Positions 17,914 to 26,712 of a stretch of DNA of 64,000 bases are shown here, piece by piece. Each line of letters starts with the position of its first letter. The first letter of the stretch is position 1. The position numbers and the translations under genes are program-made. This DNA comes from Paraburkholderia sp. FT54 (GTDB taxonomy: Bacteria; Pseudomonadota; Gammaproteobacteria; Burkholderiales; Burkholderiaceae), in the NCBI RefSeq assembly GCF_031585635.1, contig NZ_CP134197.1, positions 744,001-808,000 on the forward strand, written 5' to 3'. The notes beneath the pieces are model-generated. The model had not been told where the DNA came from. It was given only the letters and a program-made list of their open reading frames with translations, and did not search any database.

Positions 17914-20529
17914 ATGATTCAGGAACTACGCGGCAAATTCACGACACGTAAAGGCCATCGCGTTTCGCGGCTACGGCGCTCCATTGTATTCACCGGCCTG
18001 GGCCTGGCATTACCGTGGCAAGCGCGAGCCGATGCTGACGCGTTCGGACAAATGGACGACCTGCGTGCGAAGCTCGGCCAGCTTCTCATGCCAGCAACGG
18101 AGTCGCTCAGGCAAAACCGAGCGGAAGAAGCGCTTCCTTTGCTTACTCAAGCATCCGCGTTGGTCGAGGCTAAACCGGATACCCAATGGCCATGGCGGCT
18201 GCGAGTCAATCTGCTCCTTGGATGTGCGCTGCTTGGCGTAGGGCGAAACGAGGAAGCGCGACGCGTGCTCGAACAGGCGAGAGCTGCGGAAGTGCGAACC
18301 CGTACTGAACGGATCGAGCCGTACTACGGCATGCTCATCAGGCAGGACGATGAAATCGGCAAGATGCTATTCGACATCGAGTTCTCAAAGCCGATGTTCA
18401 CGACGCTTGCCTATGCCATTCAGGGCACACAGCGCGCCTACACGATAGACGATGTGCTATTCCGGGAACCGGTGAGCCTGGCGGACATTCCGACCACATT
18501 GGCACGCGCGTTGGTGGCCTGTCGGCAACCTGAATTGCTCGCCGAACTCTATAGACAGTGTATCGAGAACGCTTCGAATTCGGCCCTCAAGGCGCCCTCA
18601 CCCGGTATGGCAACGTCGCCGCCCATGGCCAGAATCCAGATGCTGCTCGCCCAGGCTGGGCAAAGCCGGGCCGTCGACAACGAAGCGTTCCGCAGGGCAA
18701 TGGCGGTAATGGCTGCGCGTATGCCGCCTGCCGCACCCGAATTCGACTGGTCGAGCCTTACCAATGAGCGCCGCACATTTAAATTCGCCTTGCTTCTCGC
18801 CCGGGCCGGCCAGCGCGAATTAGCTGATGACGCGTTTCGCCGGGCGCTCACCCAAAGCCTCCAGCGGCAGCGAGAGATGGCGGCGGCGAAACCTGGCTAT
18901 CAGGTGCAGCTAGCCGGATTTGCCGTGAGCCGTGCAATGACGTCAGCGAGGCTTGGATTTCGTCTCTCCGGACCTGACGGCAAGCGCTTGCCTCCGGACA
19001 TAAGTGCGGAACTGATCGGGCTCGTTGTCCAGAACAAAGGGCTGGGGATTCGCTACGTGGAGCGGATGAATTTGCTGTTGGAGACATCGTCGAACGAGCG
19101 CACGCGGACGACACGCGACCAGCTGCACGCCATCGACGCACAACTGGCAGCACTGCAGCCCTCCAAGAAGGCGCTCACCCAGTTTATGACGCTGACCATG
19201 CAATACGGGGTTGGTCTGCAAATGGTCGCGCCGGACCTCCGTGCTCGTGGATTGGATGACGTCATCGTGTCGGGCAGTGCCTTACTGCCTCAGGTGCAGG
19301 CCGTGCTGCGCGACAGCGTCGCGATTGGCTATGCGCAATACGAGACCGGGGCGGCGGACGGAGACGGGCGACGGATCACAACGCGCTATCTGCGCTACTG
19401 CGTTTCCCGGGACACGGTCGACCTCCGCGACATTGGCGCGTGCCGGGAAATCGATGCGGCTGCATTCGCGTTACGGCGGGCGGTGCTGGCCAATAGCGAC
19501 TGGAGCGCTCAAAGCCAGTTGCTCGCCCAATCGCTGTTGCGCGACTTGCCGCCCAGTGCGGCGAACGCGAAGAACTGGGTGATCGACCCGGACGGCGCGC
19601 TCTCGCTGGTGCCGTTCGAGGTACTGCCGGACATCAATGGTCAGCCCTTACTTCTGCGCCGCGCGATCCGGTATGTCACCTCGCTCGGGCAACTAACCGA
19701 AGATCGTCCTGTTACCACAAGCGCCGGTCCCGCGTGCATCGTTGCCAACCCTGACTATCCGTCCCCGGATCAGGCATCGGCTGGAAAAAGGCAGCCGGCG
19801 ACCCGCAATTTCTGGCTGGGCGATATGGAAATACCGCCATTGCCGGACACCGCCAACGAGGCCCGCGCAGTCCAGAGCGGCCTCACGAACATTGGTTTCA
19901 GGACCAGGTTGTTCGAGCACGAGGCGGCAACCCCTCAGGCGTTGCTCAACCTCGACTATTCGCCGCCGGTCGTCCATGTCGCCAGTCACGCCGTCATTCT
20001 TGAAAGTCCATTTCCGGCGGATTCTGGTGATGCACAAAATGACCGGTTGGCCGAGGCCTTTACGTTTCCGACGGCACCAGACAACGCGGAAATGGACCGC
20101 CTGGACGGCGCGATAACCGATTTGATTTATCCGGGGCATCGAGCAGGATTGGTGCTCTCCGGCGCTACGTCTGCTTCAATCATGTTCGCCAAAGACATCT
20201 CCCGGTTGCCGCTGCAACAGACTCAACTGGCGGTGCTCTCCAGTTGCGATACGGGCAATGGCGATATCGACGTCGGCGAGGGAGTGGCGAGCCTGCGACG
20301 CGCGCTCGAGCAGGCTGGTGCTGCAAGCTCGGTCACGTCATTGTGGCCCGTGCCAAGCGAAGCAACCGTGGACCTGATGGCGGAGTTTTATCGTGCGCTT
20401 TCTCAAGGGTTGCCGAAAAGCCGTGCCCTCCAGCAGGCGAAATGCGCAGTGCGGCAAGCAGGGCATCCCGCATCGGCATGGGCTGCCTTCCTGCTCGCGG
20501 GCAGCGATAGTCCGTTGCGGAAGATTTAA
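17914..20529 (+). CDS. exported CHAT-domain (caspase-like) protein
   Basis: An 871-residue protein. The N terminus has a basic segment, a hydrophobic core (SIVFTGLGLALPW) and a cleavage-like QARADA, so it is probably exported. A long helical, TPR-like region (about 40-560) leads into a C-terminal CHAT domain. The catalytic dyad of this clan CD protease family is visible: His692 in VHVASHAV and Cys778 in AVLSSCDTG. It ends with the SLWPVPSE and AAFLLAGSD motifs. Cytoplasmic CHAT proteases act in defence or signalling, whereas an exported one is unusual. It follows the LytTR/LytS operon and a broken paralogue. Confidence 0.85.
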   Translation: MIQELRGKFTTRKGHRVSRLRRSIVFTGLGLALPWQARADADAFGQMDDLRAKLGQLLMPATESLRQNRAEEALPLLTQASALVEAKPDTQWPWRLRVNLLLGCALLGVGRNEEARRVLEQARAAEVRTRTERIEPYYGMLIRQDDEIGKMLFDIEFSKPMFTTLAYAIQGTQRAYTIDDVLFREPVSLADIPTTLARALVACRQPELLAELYRQCIENASNSALKAPSPGMATSPPMARIQMLLAQAGQSRAVDNEAFRRAMAVMAARMPPAAPEFDWSSLTNERRTFKFALLLARAGQRELADDAFRRALTQSLQRQREMAAAKPGYQVQLAGFAVSRAMTSARLGFRLSGPDGKRLPPDISAELIGLVVQNKGLGIRYVERMNLLLETSSNERTRTTRDQLHAIDAQLAALQPSKKALTQFMTLTMQYGVGLQMVAPDLRARGLDDVIVSGSALLPQVQAVLRDSVAIGYAQYETGAADGDGRRITTRYLRYCVSRDTVDLRDIGACREIDAAAFALRRAVLANSDWSAQSQLLAQSLLRDLPPSAANAKNWVIDPDGALSLVPFEVLPDINGQPLLLRRAIRYVTSLGQLTEDRPVTTSAGPACIVANPDYPSPDQASAGKRQPATRNFWLGDMEIPPLPDTANEARAVQSGLTNIGFRTRLFEHEAATPQALLNLDYSPPVVHVASHAVILESPFPADSGDAQNDRLAEAFTFPTAPDNAEMDRLDGAITDLIYPGHRAGLVLSGATSASIMFAKDISRLPLQQTQLAVLSSCDTGNGDIDVGEGVASLRRALEQAGAASSVTSLWPVPSEATVDLMAEFYRALSQGLPKSRALQQAKCAVRQAGHPASAWAAFLLAGSDSPLRKI

Positions 20530-20701
20530 GACCTCGGCGCGGATGGCGCCGTGAACGATCCGTAGCCGTCTCGCCTATCCCGCGTTTGTCGGCGCCAATC
20601 GACGTTTGTCGCATTCTCGATGATGCCCGGGTGCGAACACGCGAAACTGTTTTCAACGCGATGCAACCCACCAACAACCCAACCCACAAGAGGACCAACT
20701 C

Positions 20702-20959
20702 ATGTCGAAGAATCTCGTAAAGCGCATCGTAATCGCAATGGCCGGCGCAGGGCTCGCCGTTTTCCTTGCAACAGGCTATGCCGCCAAGGCGCATGACAAC
20801 CAGCAGTACGTGCAGCACGACTGCCGGTCGCGTTGCGTGAACGGCGATTGCGAGATCGTCCGTGACGACGGAAAACGCTTTCACGTTCAGGTTCAGGCGC
20901 AATACGATTCGTTCAACAACCAATGGGTGTACCCGTCTCCCGAGTGCCCGATGAACTAA
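20702..20959 (+). CDS. small secreted Cys-rich protein
   Basis: An 85-residue protein with a signal peptide (about 1-30, cleavage near GYAAKA) and a mature domain of about 50 residues. That domain carries four cysteines (C-RSR-C-VNGD-C ... C) and ends FNNQWVYPSPEC. The same domain forms the C terminus of the secreted protein at 25885-26487. No family was recognised. The gene lies 170 bases after the CHAT gene and ends at a strong terminator, so it may be co-transcribed with it. Confidence 0.75.
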   Translation: MSKNLVKRIVIAMAGAGLAVFLATGYAAKAHDNQQYVQHDCRSRCVNGDCEIVRDDGKRFHVQVQAQYDSFNNQWVYPSPECPMN

Positions 20960-20968
20960 CACAAGAAG

Positions 20969-21009
20969 AAAAGCAGCCAGCGCCGATTTCGGCGCTGGCT
21001 GCTTTTTTC
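20969..21009 (+). terminator. rho-independent terminator
   Basis: A long perfect stem (AAAAGCAGCCAGCGCCG and its complement) with an ATTT loop and a six-T tail, starting ten bases after the small secreted protein gene. It probably ends the LytTR-CHAT transcription unit. Confidence 0.92.
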
Positions 21010-21171
21010 TTTCGATTGACGAACACCAACTCAACTTGCCGAAGCAATCTAAAGCCAACTTCGTCGTCCGACTTCAATGCGGTTTCCTTCACTAACTGAC
21101 GCAATGCTGGGCGAAGCCCTGCCTCTTTGGCAAGCCACGCCCAGTCTTCGCCCACGCTGCACAGCTGCCGA

Positions 21172-21978
21172 TTAGTTAACCTGCAGGTTTCCGCCGTTAC
21201 CCAAGCCCCCCTTGACGTTCTGCGCCTGGTATTCCTTGACGGAGTCGACGAGGTTATTCAACGAGTCGGTGAAAGCAGCAACGATCACTTTGCCTTGCGG
21301 CGTATTCGAGTACCCGCTGATCGTGCCGCCGTTCTTCGTCGTGACGAAGCCCGCGAGCATCCCGAAGTCGATGTTCCTGGCCGACCCGGTGGCAGCCGCA
21401 AGCTGTACGCTCGATCGGGTGTCGACCAGTGTCAGCACCGTGGATGCCTCCTTAGTGTTCATCGAACCGGCGACGCTAGCGAGCGCGCCGCCCACAATCG
21501 GCACGAAGGTCAGGAGGTTGGACGCGCCGCCCGTCGTGCTGCTCGAGTTGAACGTAATGGTGGGACTGATGGTGTAATCAGCCGCAACCATCTGCCCCTT
21601 GTGCATCCTGGAAGTCTTGCGCAGCTCGCCCGTTTCGTTCAGCTGCCGTTCGGTCATGGCGGCATTCAGGGCGCGTCCGCGGTCGACGATGACAAAGCAG
21701 TTCGACTGCTGGACCAGTAGCTTGAGAACGGGCACCGTGCTGCCGAGCTGATACTGCCCGGTCAGAAGCGAAAACCACGGCGCTGCAGTGTCCTCAACGA
21801 TCGACGCGGTGCCGAGCGGCGCCTTGCAACGCTTCAACCCATCGTCGGTGCTTTGCGAGTTCGATCCGGCCACGCTCGTGCTATCAGGCGACCTGGCTCC
21901 GTTGCCCAACTGCATTTCCGAGCACGCCGAGAGAAAGAGCAGCGAAGCTGCCGCAAGAGTTGTCAGTTTGAGATTCAT
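21172..21978 (-). CDS. CsgG/HfaB-like outer membrane lipoprotein
   Basis: A 268-residue lipoprotein. Signal peptide with lipobox LSAC (Cys near residue 19), then a CsgG-type alpha/beta domain: segments such as VLKLLVQQSNCFVIVDRGRAL, MTERQL and VAADYTISPTITF match the CsgG/HfaB fold. The Gly/Asn-rich TISGYSNTPQGKVIVAAFTDSLNNLV is near the C terminus. CsgG forms the curli secretion pore; many relatives are of unknown function and no curlin genes are nearby. The start at 21978 gives the signal peptide directly. The outer-membrane protein gene upstream is on the same strand. Confidence 0.8.
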   Translation of the reverse strand: MNLKLTTLAAASLLFLSACSEMQLGNGARSPDSTSVAGSNSQSTDDGLKRCKAPLGTASIVEDTAAPWFSLLTGQYQLGSTVPVLKLLVQQSNCFVIVDRGRALNAAMTERQLNETGELRKTSRMHKGQMVAADYTISPTITFNSSSTTGGASNLLTFVPIVGGALASVAGSMNTKEASTVLTLVDTRSSVQLAAATGSARNIDFGMLAGFVTTKNGGTISGYSNTPQGKVIVAAFTDSLNNLVDSVKEYQAQNVKGGLGNGGNLQVN

Positions 21979-22056
21979 CGATTCAGTTCTGTATCTAATT
22001 TTTGTGATTGGTCTGCAGCGCGTCCGTCGGGGAGTCAAGCCTCGCGCACACCCTTA

Positions 22057-22707
22057 TCAGAAGCGATAGGCCAAACCGACCTTGACGATTGGATAGACCT
22101 TCACACGGTTCACCTTGTACTGCAGGCTGGCCTTTTCAGCGTCGACGTTTGCCTGGCCCGCGGCGGCCACGATATCGGCGGGCACATCGTAGGTGAGCTT
22201 GGGCTTGCCGAAGGCGACCCCCGCGTCAAAGAAAAACGACAGGCCACGCGAGAGCGGATTGTGACCAAAACCAATCCCGAGATACGGCCGCACACTCGGG
22301 AATTGAGCTTTCGCGTGAATGGTTTCGCCGTTCGCCGGGACCGTCACGCCATTGAGGGTGTATGTGCCGGACATGTTGGTCGCGTCGCCCGCAAGATTGT
22401 CGCCGCCGATGAGAACGCCGGCTGTCAATCGCACACCGACGATGCCCGGTACCGGGAAGAAGTCCGCATAGAGGCCACCGTGATAAAGACTCAGCTTGCC
22501 GTCGTAGTGAGCGCCGCCGGCATTGAAGTTGTGCGAAAGGCCGATGCCGTTGAAATCGGCGCGGACGTTGTCATGCGATTCAAACGAATAGCCCACACCG
22601 GCGCCCAAGCCTTCAGTGCCGATGTTTCCGTATACTTCCTGAGCCTGAACTGCCGAAGCAGCGAACATTGCCAATCCTGCGACCGCTATAAGAGCGCACT
22701 TCTGCAT
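22057..22707 (-). CDS. outer membrane beta-barrel protein, unknown
   Basis: A 216-residue protein with a signal peptide (about 1-22, ending AVQAQ) and alternating amphipathic beta strands, closing in YPIVKVGLAYRF with C-terminal Phe, the signature of Omp85-dependent outer membrane proteins. The ATG at 22707 has GGGGAT seven bases upstream; a nearby upstream ATG (22731) would spoil the signal peptide. It lies 78 bases before the CsgG-like lipoprotein gene and probably shares its transcript. Function unknown. Confidence 0.75.
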   Translation of the reverse strand: MQKCALIAVAGLAMFAASAVQAQEVYGNIGTEGLGAGVGYSFESHDNVRADFNGIGLSHNFNAGGAHYDGKLSLYHGGLYADFFPVPGIVGVRLTAGVLIGGDNLAGDATNMSGTYTLNGVTVPANGETIHAKAQFPSVRPYLGIGFGHNPLSRGLSFFFDAGVAFGKPKLTYDVPADIVAAAGQANVDAEKASLQYKVNRVKVYPIVKVGLAYRF

Positions 22708-23300
22708 GGCGAAAATCCCCGAATTATTCATATGCCGCATCCTGGCTCCGCGTCCATTCAATGTGGACCGTTTGGACGATCTGCTGGAATCGTCTGTCGG
22801 CGGAGCACCGCAGACGTTGAGGTGAACGGTTAGCGGGCGCCGGACGTCTTGGGTAACGCCGGCGGAGTTGTTTATTCCGGAACACACGACCATCGAATTT
22901 CCCCCATTGGTTCGAACTGTTTTGTTGCATAACCGGAGTTTCGTTTAGGCGGGTTCTGGCGGTGATAGCAAAGCGACGAACTTCACCCGTGTGCGACGAA
23001 CGGGGAGATTTGCGCATTGAGTGCGAAAACGCGGTATCGGCAAAGTTCGAACTGGGAATCGAGTGACCAGTACCTGTGCGCGAGGTGAAGCAACGCTGCC
23101 TCGACATGCCAGCTCGAAGGCGGTTATTCCATCACTCCAATCGCACCCGGTTCAGACGGCGTTCATCTCGCCCATCCCGCCACTCATCGCAACGCAGCCG
23201 TATTCGTCGCATAGCTCGCGACGCACCCAAGCACGCCCGTAATACTGCTTCGAACGAGACCACTCGTTCTTCACGTCCACTCGATTACGGGAATCTGAAC
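22708..23300. other. divergent intergenic region
   Basis: This region of 593 bases lies between the minus-strand outer membrane protein gene and the plus-strand lipoprotein gene and must hold both promoters. The plus-strand frame is open from 23076, but its codons before 23301 encode an Arg/Ser-rich stretch with no signal peptide, so I take it as non-coding. Confidence 0.5.
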
Positions 23301-24767
23301 ATGCGAACCAACCGTCTGACCGTCACTCTTGCCCTTTCGCTCGTCCTGGCTGCCTGTGGCGGCGCGGGTAGCGGCGCGGACCCGGCGTCGTCTGCTGCCA
23401 GCTCGACCGGTGCGAACGACACCTCGCCGGGCACTTCGGGCACTTCGGGGACTTCTGGAAACACTCCGTCATCGAGTGGCACGTCACCGGGATCAGCGCT
23501 GTCCTGGTCCACGCCTGCCACGATCTCGAAGACAGCGGCGTCCTATCCCGACCTTGCCATCGCATCCGATGGCTTTGCGGTCGCCGTCTACGTGCAGCCG
23601 GTCAACGCAGGCGGCACCAACGCCCTCTATGGCGTAGTGCGCCAGCCCGGCTCGAACCAGTGGAGCACGCCCGTTAGTCTTTCGGCCGCTGGCGAAAACC
23701 CCGCCATGGTGACGCCCGCATCCGGCAATCTCGCCACGCCGGCCGCGAATCGCGTCGTGGTCAACCGAACGACAGGGGACGCCACCGTCGCGTGGATCGA
23801 TCAGGCGAGCGTGGCCTATCCGGCGGCCCAATCGATTTACATCGCCTCATATCAGCGATCGTCGAATAACTGGTCGACGCCCACGCGCCTCGGCTATGCC
23901 AGCTCGATGCCGGCGCTTTCGATCAATCGCAAGGGTGACGTGGTCCTTGCCTACATGGCGCCGGGCGCGACAGCGGATGCACCAGTGATCCAGGGCGACG
24001 TCATTGCAAGTGGCAAGACGACCAGCTTCGGTCCGATTGCGGCAGGCCACTCCGACGGCACTCCGCCGCAGGTTTCGATCGACGGTTCCGACAACGTCAA
24101 CGTCGCATGGAGCGCGTGGGACAACTCGTCCGCCTTTCAACTGCTAGCGGCGCGGCGGCTTGCGAACAACACGGTCGGTGCGACGCAGGTCGTGGCAGGA
24201 TCGTCCTCGACCAATCTCCAGTTCAGTCTCGCTGCTTCGGACAACGGCGCGGCGGTGATCGGTGTGGCCCTGAACCAGCAGATCTACACGGCACGCCTGC
24301 CAGCGGGTGCGATCAACTGGCAGGCGCCGATGTACGTGGCCGGCGCCACGGTGAACTTCTATCCGACGGTCTCGACCAACAGCAACGGCGACGCGGTCCT
24401 CGTGTTTTCAGCGGCCAATACGACGAACGCCAGCTACTACGAGCGCGCGCCATGGGTCGCCACCTACTCGGCGGCAAGCAACTCGTGGACAACGGCGTCC
24501 CAGATCGCGAGCGCCACGAATGGCGTCGGCCAGCCGAAGGTGTGGCTCGGCGACGACTCCTCCGTGTTCCTGTCGATGCGCGGCACTGCAATCATGTCGT
24601 GGCGGCGCAGCGCGGCAGCAACGAACTGGACGCAAACCATCCACGACCTGACCGGCGTCGCGCCGGTCTCGGCGGCGGATCCTGTGACGGGGGCGGCCGC
24701 TCTCGTGTGGCTTGACAGCAATACGGCGGACAACATGGTCGGGCTCCTCGCCGAAGTCTGGCACTGA
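23301..24767 (+). CDS. lipoprotein with repeated beta-propeller-like blades
   Basis: A 488-residue lipoprotein: signal peptide with lipobox LAAC (Cys19) and a Gly/Ser/Thr linker with GTS repeats (about 25-60). After that come repeated units of about 50 residues with W-S-T-P and W-T motifs (NQWSTPVSL, NNWSTPTRL, INWQAPMYV, NSWTTASQI, TNWTQTIHD), which suggests a beta-propeller. No catalytic residues or known family were seen. The start at 23301 follows directly after a weak purine tract and gives the correct signal. The gene is ended by the terminator at 24817. Confidence 0.78.
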   Translation: MRTNRLTVTLALSLVLAACGGAGSGADPASSAASSTGANDTSPGTSGTSGTSGNTPSSSGTSPGSALSWSTPATISKTAASYPDLAIASDGFAVAVYVQPVNAGGTNALYGVVRQPGSNQWSTPVSLSAAGENPAMVTPASGNLATPAANRVVVNRTTGDATVAWIDQASVAYPAAQSIYIASYQRSSNNWSTPTRLGYASSMPALSINRKGDVVLAYMAPGATADAPVIQGDVIASGKTTSFGPIAAGHSDGTPPQVSIDGSDNVNVAWSAWDNSSAFQLLAARRLANNTVGATQVVAGSSSTNLQFSLAASDNGAAVIGVALNQQIYTARLPAGAINWQAPMYVAGATVNFYPTVSTNSNGDAVLVFSAANTTNASYYERAPWVATYSAASNSWTTASQIASATNGVGQPKVWLGDDSSVFLSMRGTAIMSWRRSAAATNWTQTIHDLTGVAPVSAADPVTGAAALVWLDSNTADNMVGLLAEVWH

Positions 24768-24816
24768 GCGGCCACGTCGGTCGCCACGCGACCGACTTCA
24801 GCGTATCGTCCGTGAC

Positions 24817-24855
24817 AGACCATGGCCCGGGATCAATTCTCGGGCCACGGTCTTT
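24817..24855 (+). terminator. rho-independent terminator of the lipoprotein gene
   Basis: AGACCATGGCCCG pairs with CGGGCCACGGTCT (one mismatch) around a loop containing ATCAATT, followed by TTT. It is 50 bases after the lipoprotein stop. Confidence 0.75.
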
Positions 24856-25087
24856 CGCTCGTGCAACTTCACTATTCGTTATCCGCGCGCAAGCCGTCGC
24901 TGGCGCTGCTAAATCCGGTTGCCGCACAAATATCGGTAAATACCGCGCTCAACACGCCGGTTGTTCTTCCGCCCAATTCCTCATTCGTCGCACAGACGCC
25001 ATGTTCGTCGCATGGGCGATACAACGCCCTCGCCTGTCGGCGAAACTCTTCTCACCTCGATACCGCCCCGAGACGAGAGGAAAAAGA

Positions 25088-25215
25088 ATGCTCAGACTCA
25101 CGCACATTGCAGCCGCGCTATCCGCGATCAGCCTGCTGCCTGCTCCGCCACTGACGGACGCAAGATAGACGACCACCTGCTCAACCAGATCCGCATGTAC
25201 GCGAACGGAACATGA
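25088..25215 (+). pseudogene. frameshifted small lipoprotein gene
   Basis: From ATG 25088 (with GAGAGGAAA upstream) the frame encodes a lipoprotein-type signal, MLRLTHIAAALSAISLLPA, then runs into a stop at 25168. The neighbouring frame from 25141 reads CSATDGRKIDDHLLNQI and stops at 25215. Restoring one extra CCTG unit at 25138-25142 joins the two into LLPACSATDG, a perfect lipobox. The product would be about 44 residues. Its restored stop overlaps the next start (ATGA), which supports a real two-gene unit. Confidence 0.55.
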
Positions 25216-25691
25216 CCTATACCTTGACGCAAGCCCAGTTGGCCTCGATCAACTACGATGACCGCACCTTCGGGACTGACCGATTCATGCCCCCATGGAA
25301 CGAAATCCCAACTGAATTTCAGACGCCGAACGCCTACACGAATCTGGTCGAAGCGCTGCTGGACAAGAAACAATTGCCCGACGCAGACCTGTTCTTGCGC
25401 CCAGCGTTCCGATACCCGGGGGCGTTCCGCGACCTGAACCTATGCGCACGCGGCCATCTGCTGGCCGAGGTGCCACGAGAACACAAGGTGGCGGGTGTCG
25501 CCTATCTCATCTCGCACGTCTGCGAGATATACGATGGTCCTGAGTATTCCTCGTTGCGCCGATCGTGGAACAACGTACGGTATGGCCTTTGGCCCAGCAT
25601 CCATCATTGGGTTACGCGCCGCATCGCCAGATTCACTCCGCATCTGGCCCGACTCCGAATGAATGGCCCGCGACCCCGGCGGTCGCGATGA
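25212..25691 (+). CDS. protein of unknown function
   Basis: A 159-residue ORF beginning MTYTLTQAQLASINYDDRTFG at an ATG that overlaps the stop of the frameshifted lipoprotein gene. There is no signal peptide and no membrane segment; the second half is rich in Arg, His and Trp (RSWNNVRYGLWPSIHHW). I recognise no family. The ATGA overlap and sensible codon use in the first 110 codons favour a real gene. The last 30 codons become Arg/Pro-rich, so the 3' end may be altered. Confidence 0.45.
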   Translation: MTYTLTQAQLASINYDDRTFGTDRFMPPWNEIPTEFQTPNAYTNLVEALLDKKQLPDADLFLRPAFRYPGAFRDLNLCARGHLLAEVPREHKVAGVAYLISHVCEIYDGPEYSSLRRSWNNVRYGLWPSIHHWVTRRIARFTPHLARLRMNGPRPRRSR

Positions 25692-25884
25692 ATCGCGACA
25701 GAATTTTCAATATCCCCCGTTAATTTTTGCTGAAAAAAGCCGATAAGAGTTGTGGCAACGACGATGCACGCAGACTGACCCGTCACAGAACGAAATGGCG
25801 GGCAACGCTGCAATGACGCCAGCTGCGTTAGCCGCACCACGCAATTAGAGTCATTTGATGTGAATTTAAAAATGAGGCACAAGT

Positions 25885-26487
25885 ATGAATAAAATATCTA
25901 AAATCCTATTTTGCGCTTTGCTGATTTGTCTTTTCCCGGGGATGAGCCAGGCGCACCTGTCGGTTGCGGACGTCGATGGGTATCCTACTTCAACAATTTA
26001 CGTGTCGTATAACTACGCATCGCAAAAAGAGGCCGACAATAAAGCTTTGGAAGGGTGTCGCGCTACCGCTAAAAAAAATGGACTGACCCAGCTAGAAAAA
26101 AAGTGCACTGTTATTAGCCGAGCCAAAAATCCCGGTTATGGTGCTCTGGTTTGTGGTGACAAGGGCTGTAGTTGGTCGACGGCATACGACGATATGCAGA
26201 CAGCGGTTGATCACGCATACGACGATTGCTCCAAGTCTTATGGCAACTGTCAACGCGACAATATTCCAAACTGGGATGACGAGGCAGGGTTTCGCCAATC
26301 GTCTCAGGTCGTAGCCGCGCAGTCCCAAAGCTGCCGGCCTAACAAGTCGAATATAAGCTGCCGGTTTCAATGTACCAATGGAAGTTGCATAGTTACATAT
26401 GAAAATGGCTGCAAAATGAGCGTCCAGGTGCAACCGCGATACAACCCATTTAATAATCAGTGGGAGTATCCCTCGCCGGCGTGCTAA
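25885..26487 (+). CDS. secreted DUF4189-like protein with Cys-rich tail domain
   Basis: A 200-residue protein with a signal peptide (about 1-24, ending MSQAH). The first mature domain (about 30-130) fits the DUF4189 pattern, with IYVSYNYASQKEADNKALEGC, then a Cys pair and GCSWSTAYDDMQTAVDHAYDDC. The last 50 residues (CRPNKSNISCRFQCTNGSC ... YNPFNNQWEYPSPAC) are homologous to the whole mature small protein at 20702. Codon use and base composition are clearly more A/T-rich than in neighbouring genes, which points to recent acquisition. DUF4189 proteins are usually secreted and of unknown role. Confidence 0.75.
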   Translation: MNKISKILFCALLICLFPGMSQAHLSVADVDGYPTSTIYVSYNYASQKEADNKALEGCRATAKKNGLTQLEKKCTVISRAKNPGYGALVCGDKGCSWSTAYDDMQTAVDHAYDDCSKSYGNCQRDNIPNWDDEAGFRQSSQVVAAQSQSCRPNKSNISCRFQCTNGSCIVTYENGCKMSVQVQPRYNPFNNQWEYPSPAC

Positions 26488-26554
26488 CCTGGCAATCAGT
26501 GCCTCGCTCCTGCATTTCCGTTCGCCCATTTGAAAGTGACGCGCGTAAACGACA

Positions 26555-26579
26555 GAAACCCGGCGCATGGCCGGGTTTC
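26555..26579 (+). terminator. hairpin, possible terminator
   Basis: A ten-base perfect stem (GAAACCCGGC / GCCGGGTTTC) lies 67 bases after the DUF4189-like gene. There is no T run on either side, so it may be a factor-dependent or bidirectional stop between the convergent genes. Confidence 0.45.
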
Positions 26580-26712
26580 GGTCCTCAAAGGTTCACCGGG
26601 TAGCCCCTGTCCTTATGGATGTTTTTTCTCTGGACATTTATACGAACCGCACCGTGACCGACTCACAGAAACCCCAGTGACCGGCCCAGGTACGCTAAAA
26701 CTGAAGCCGTCA

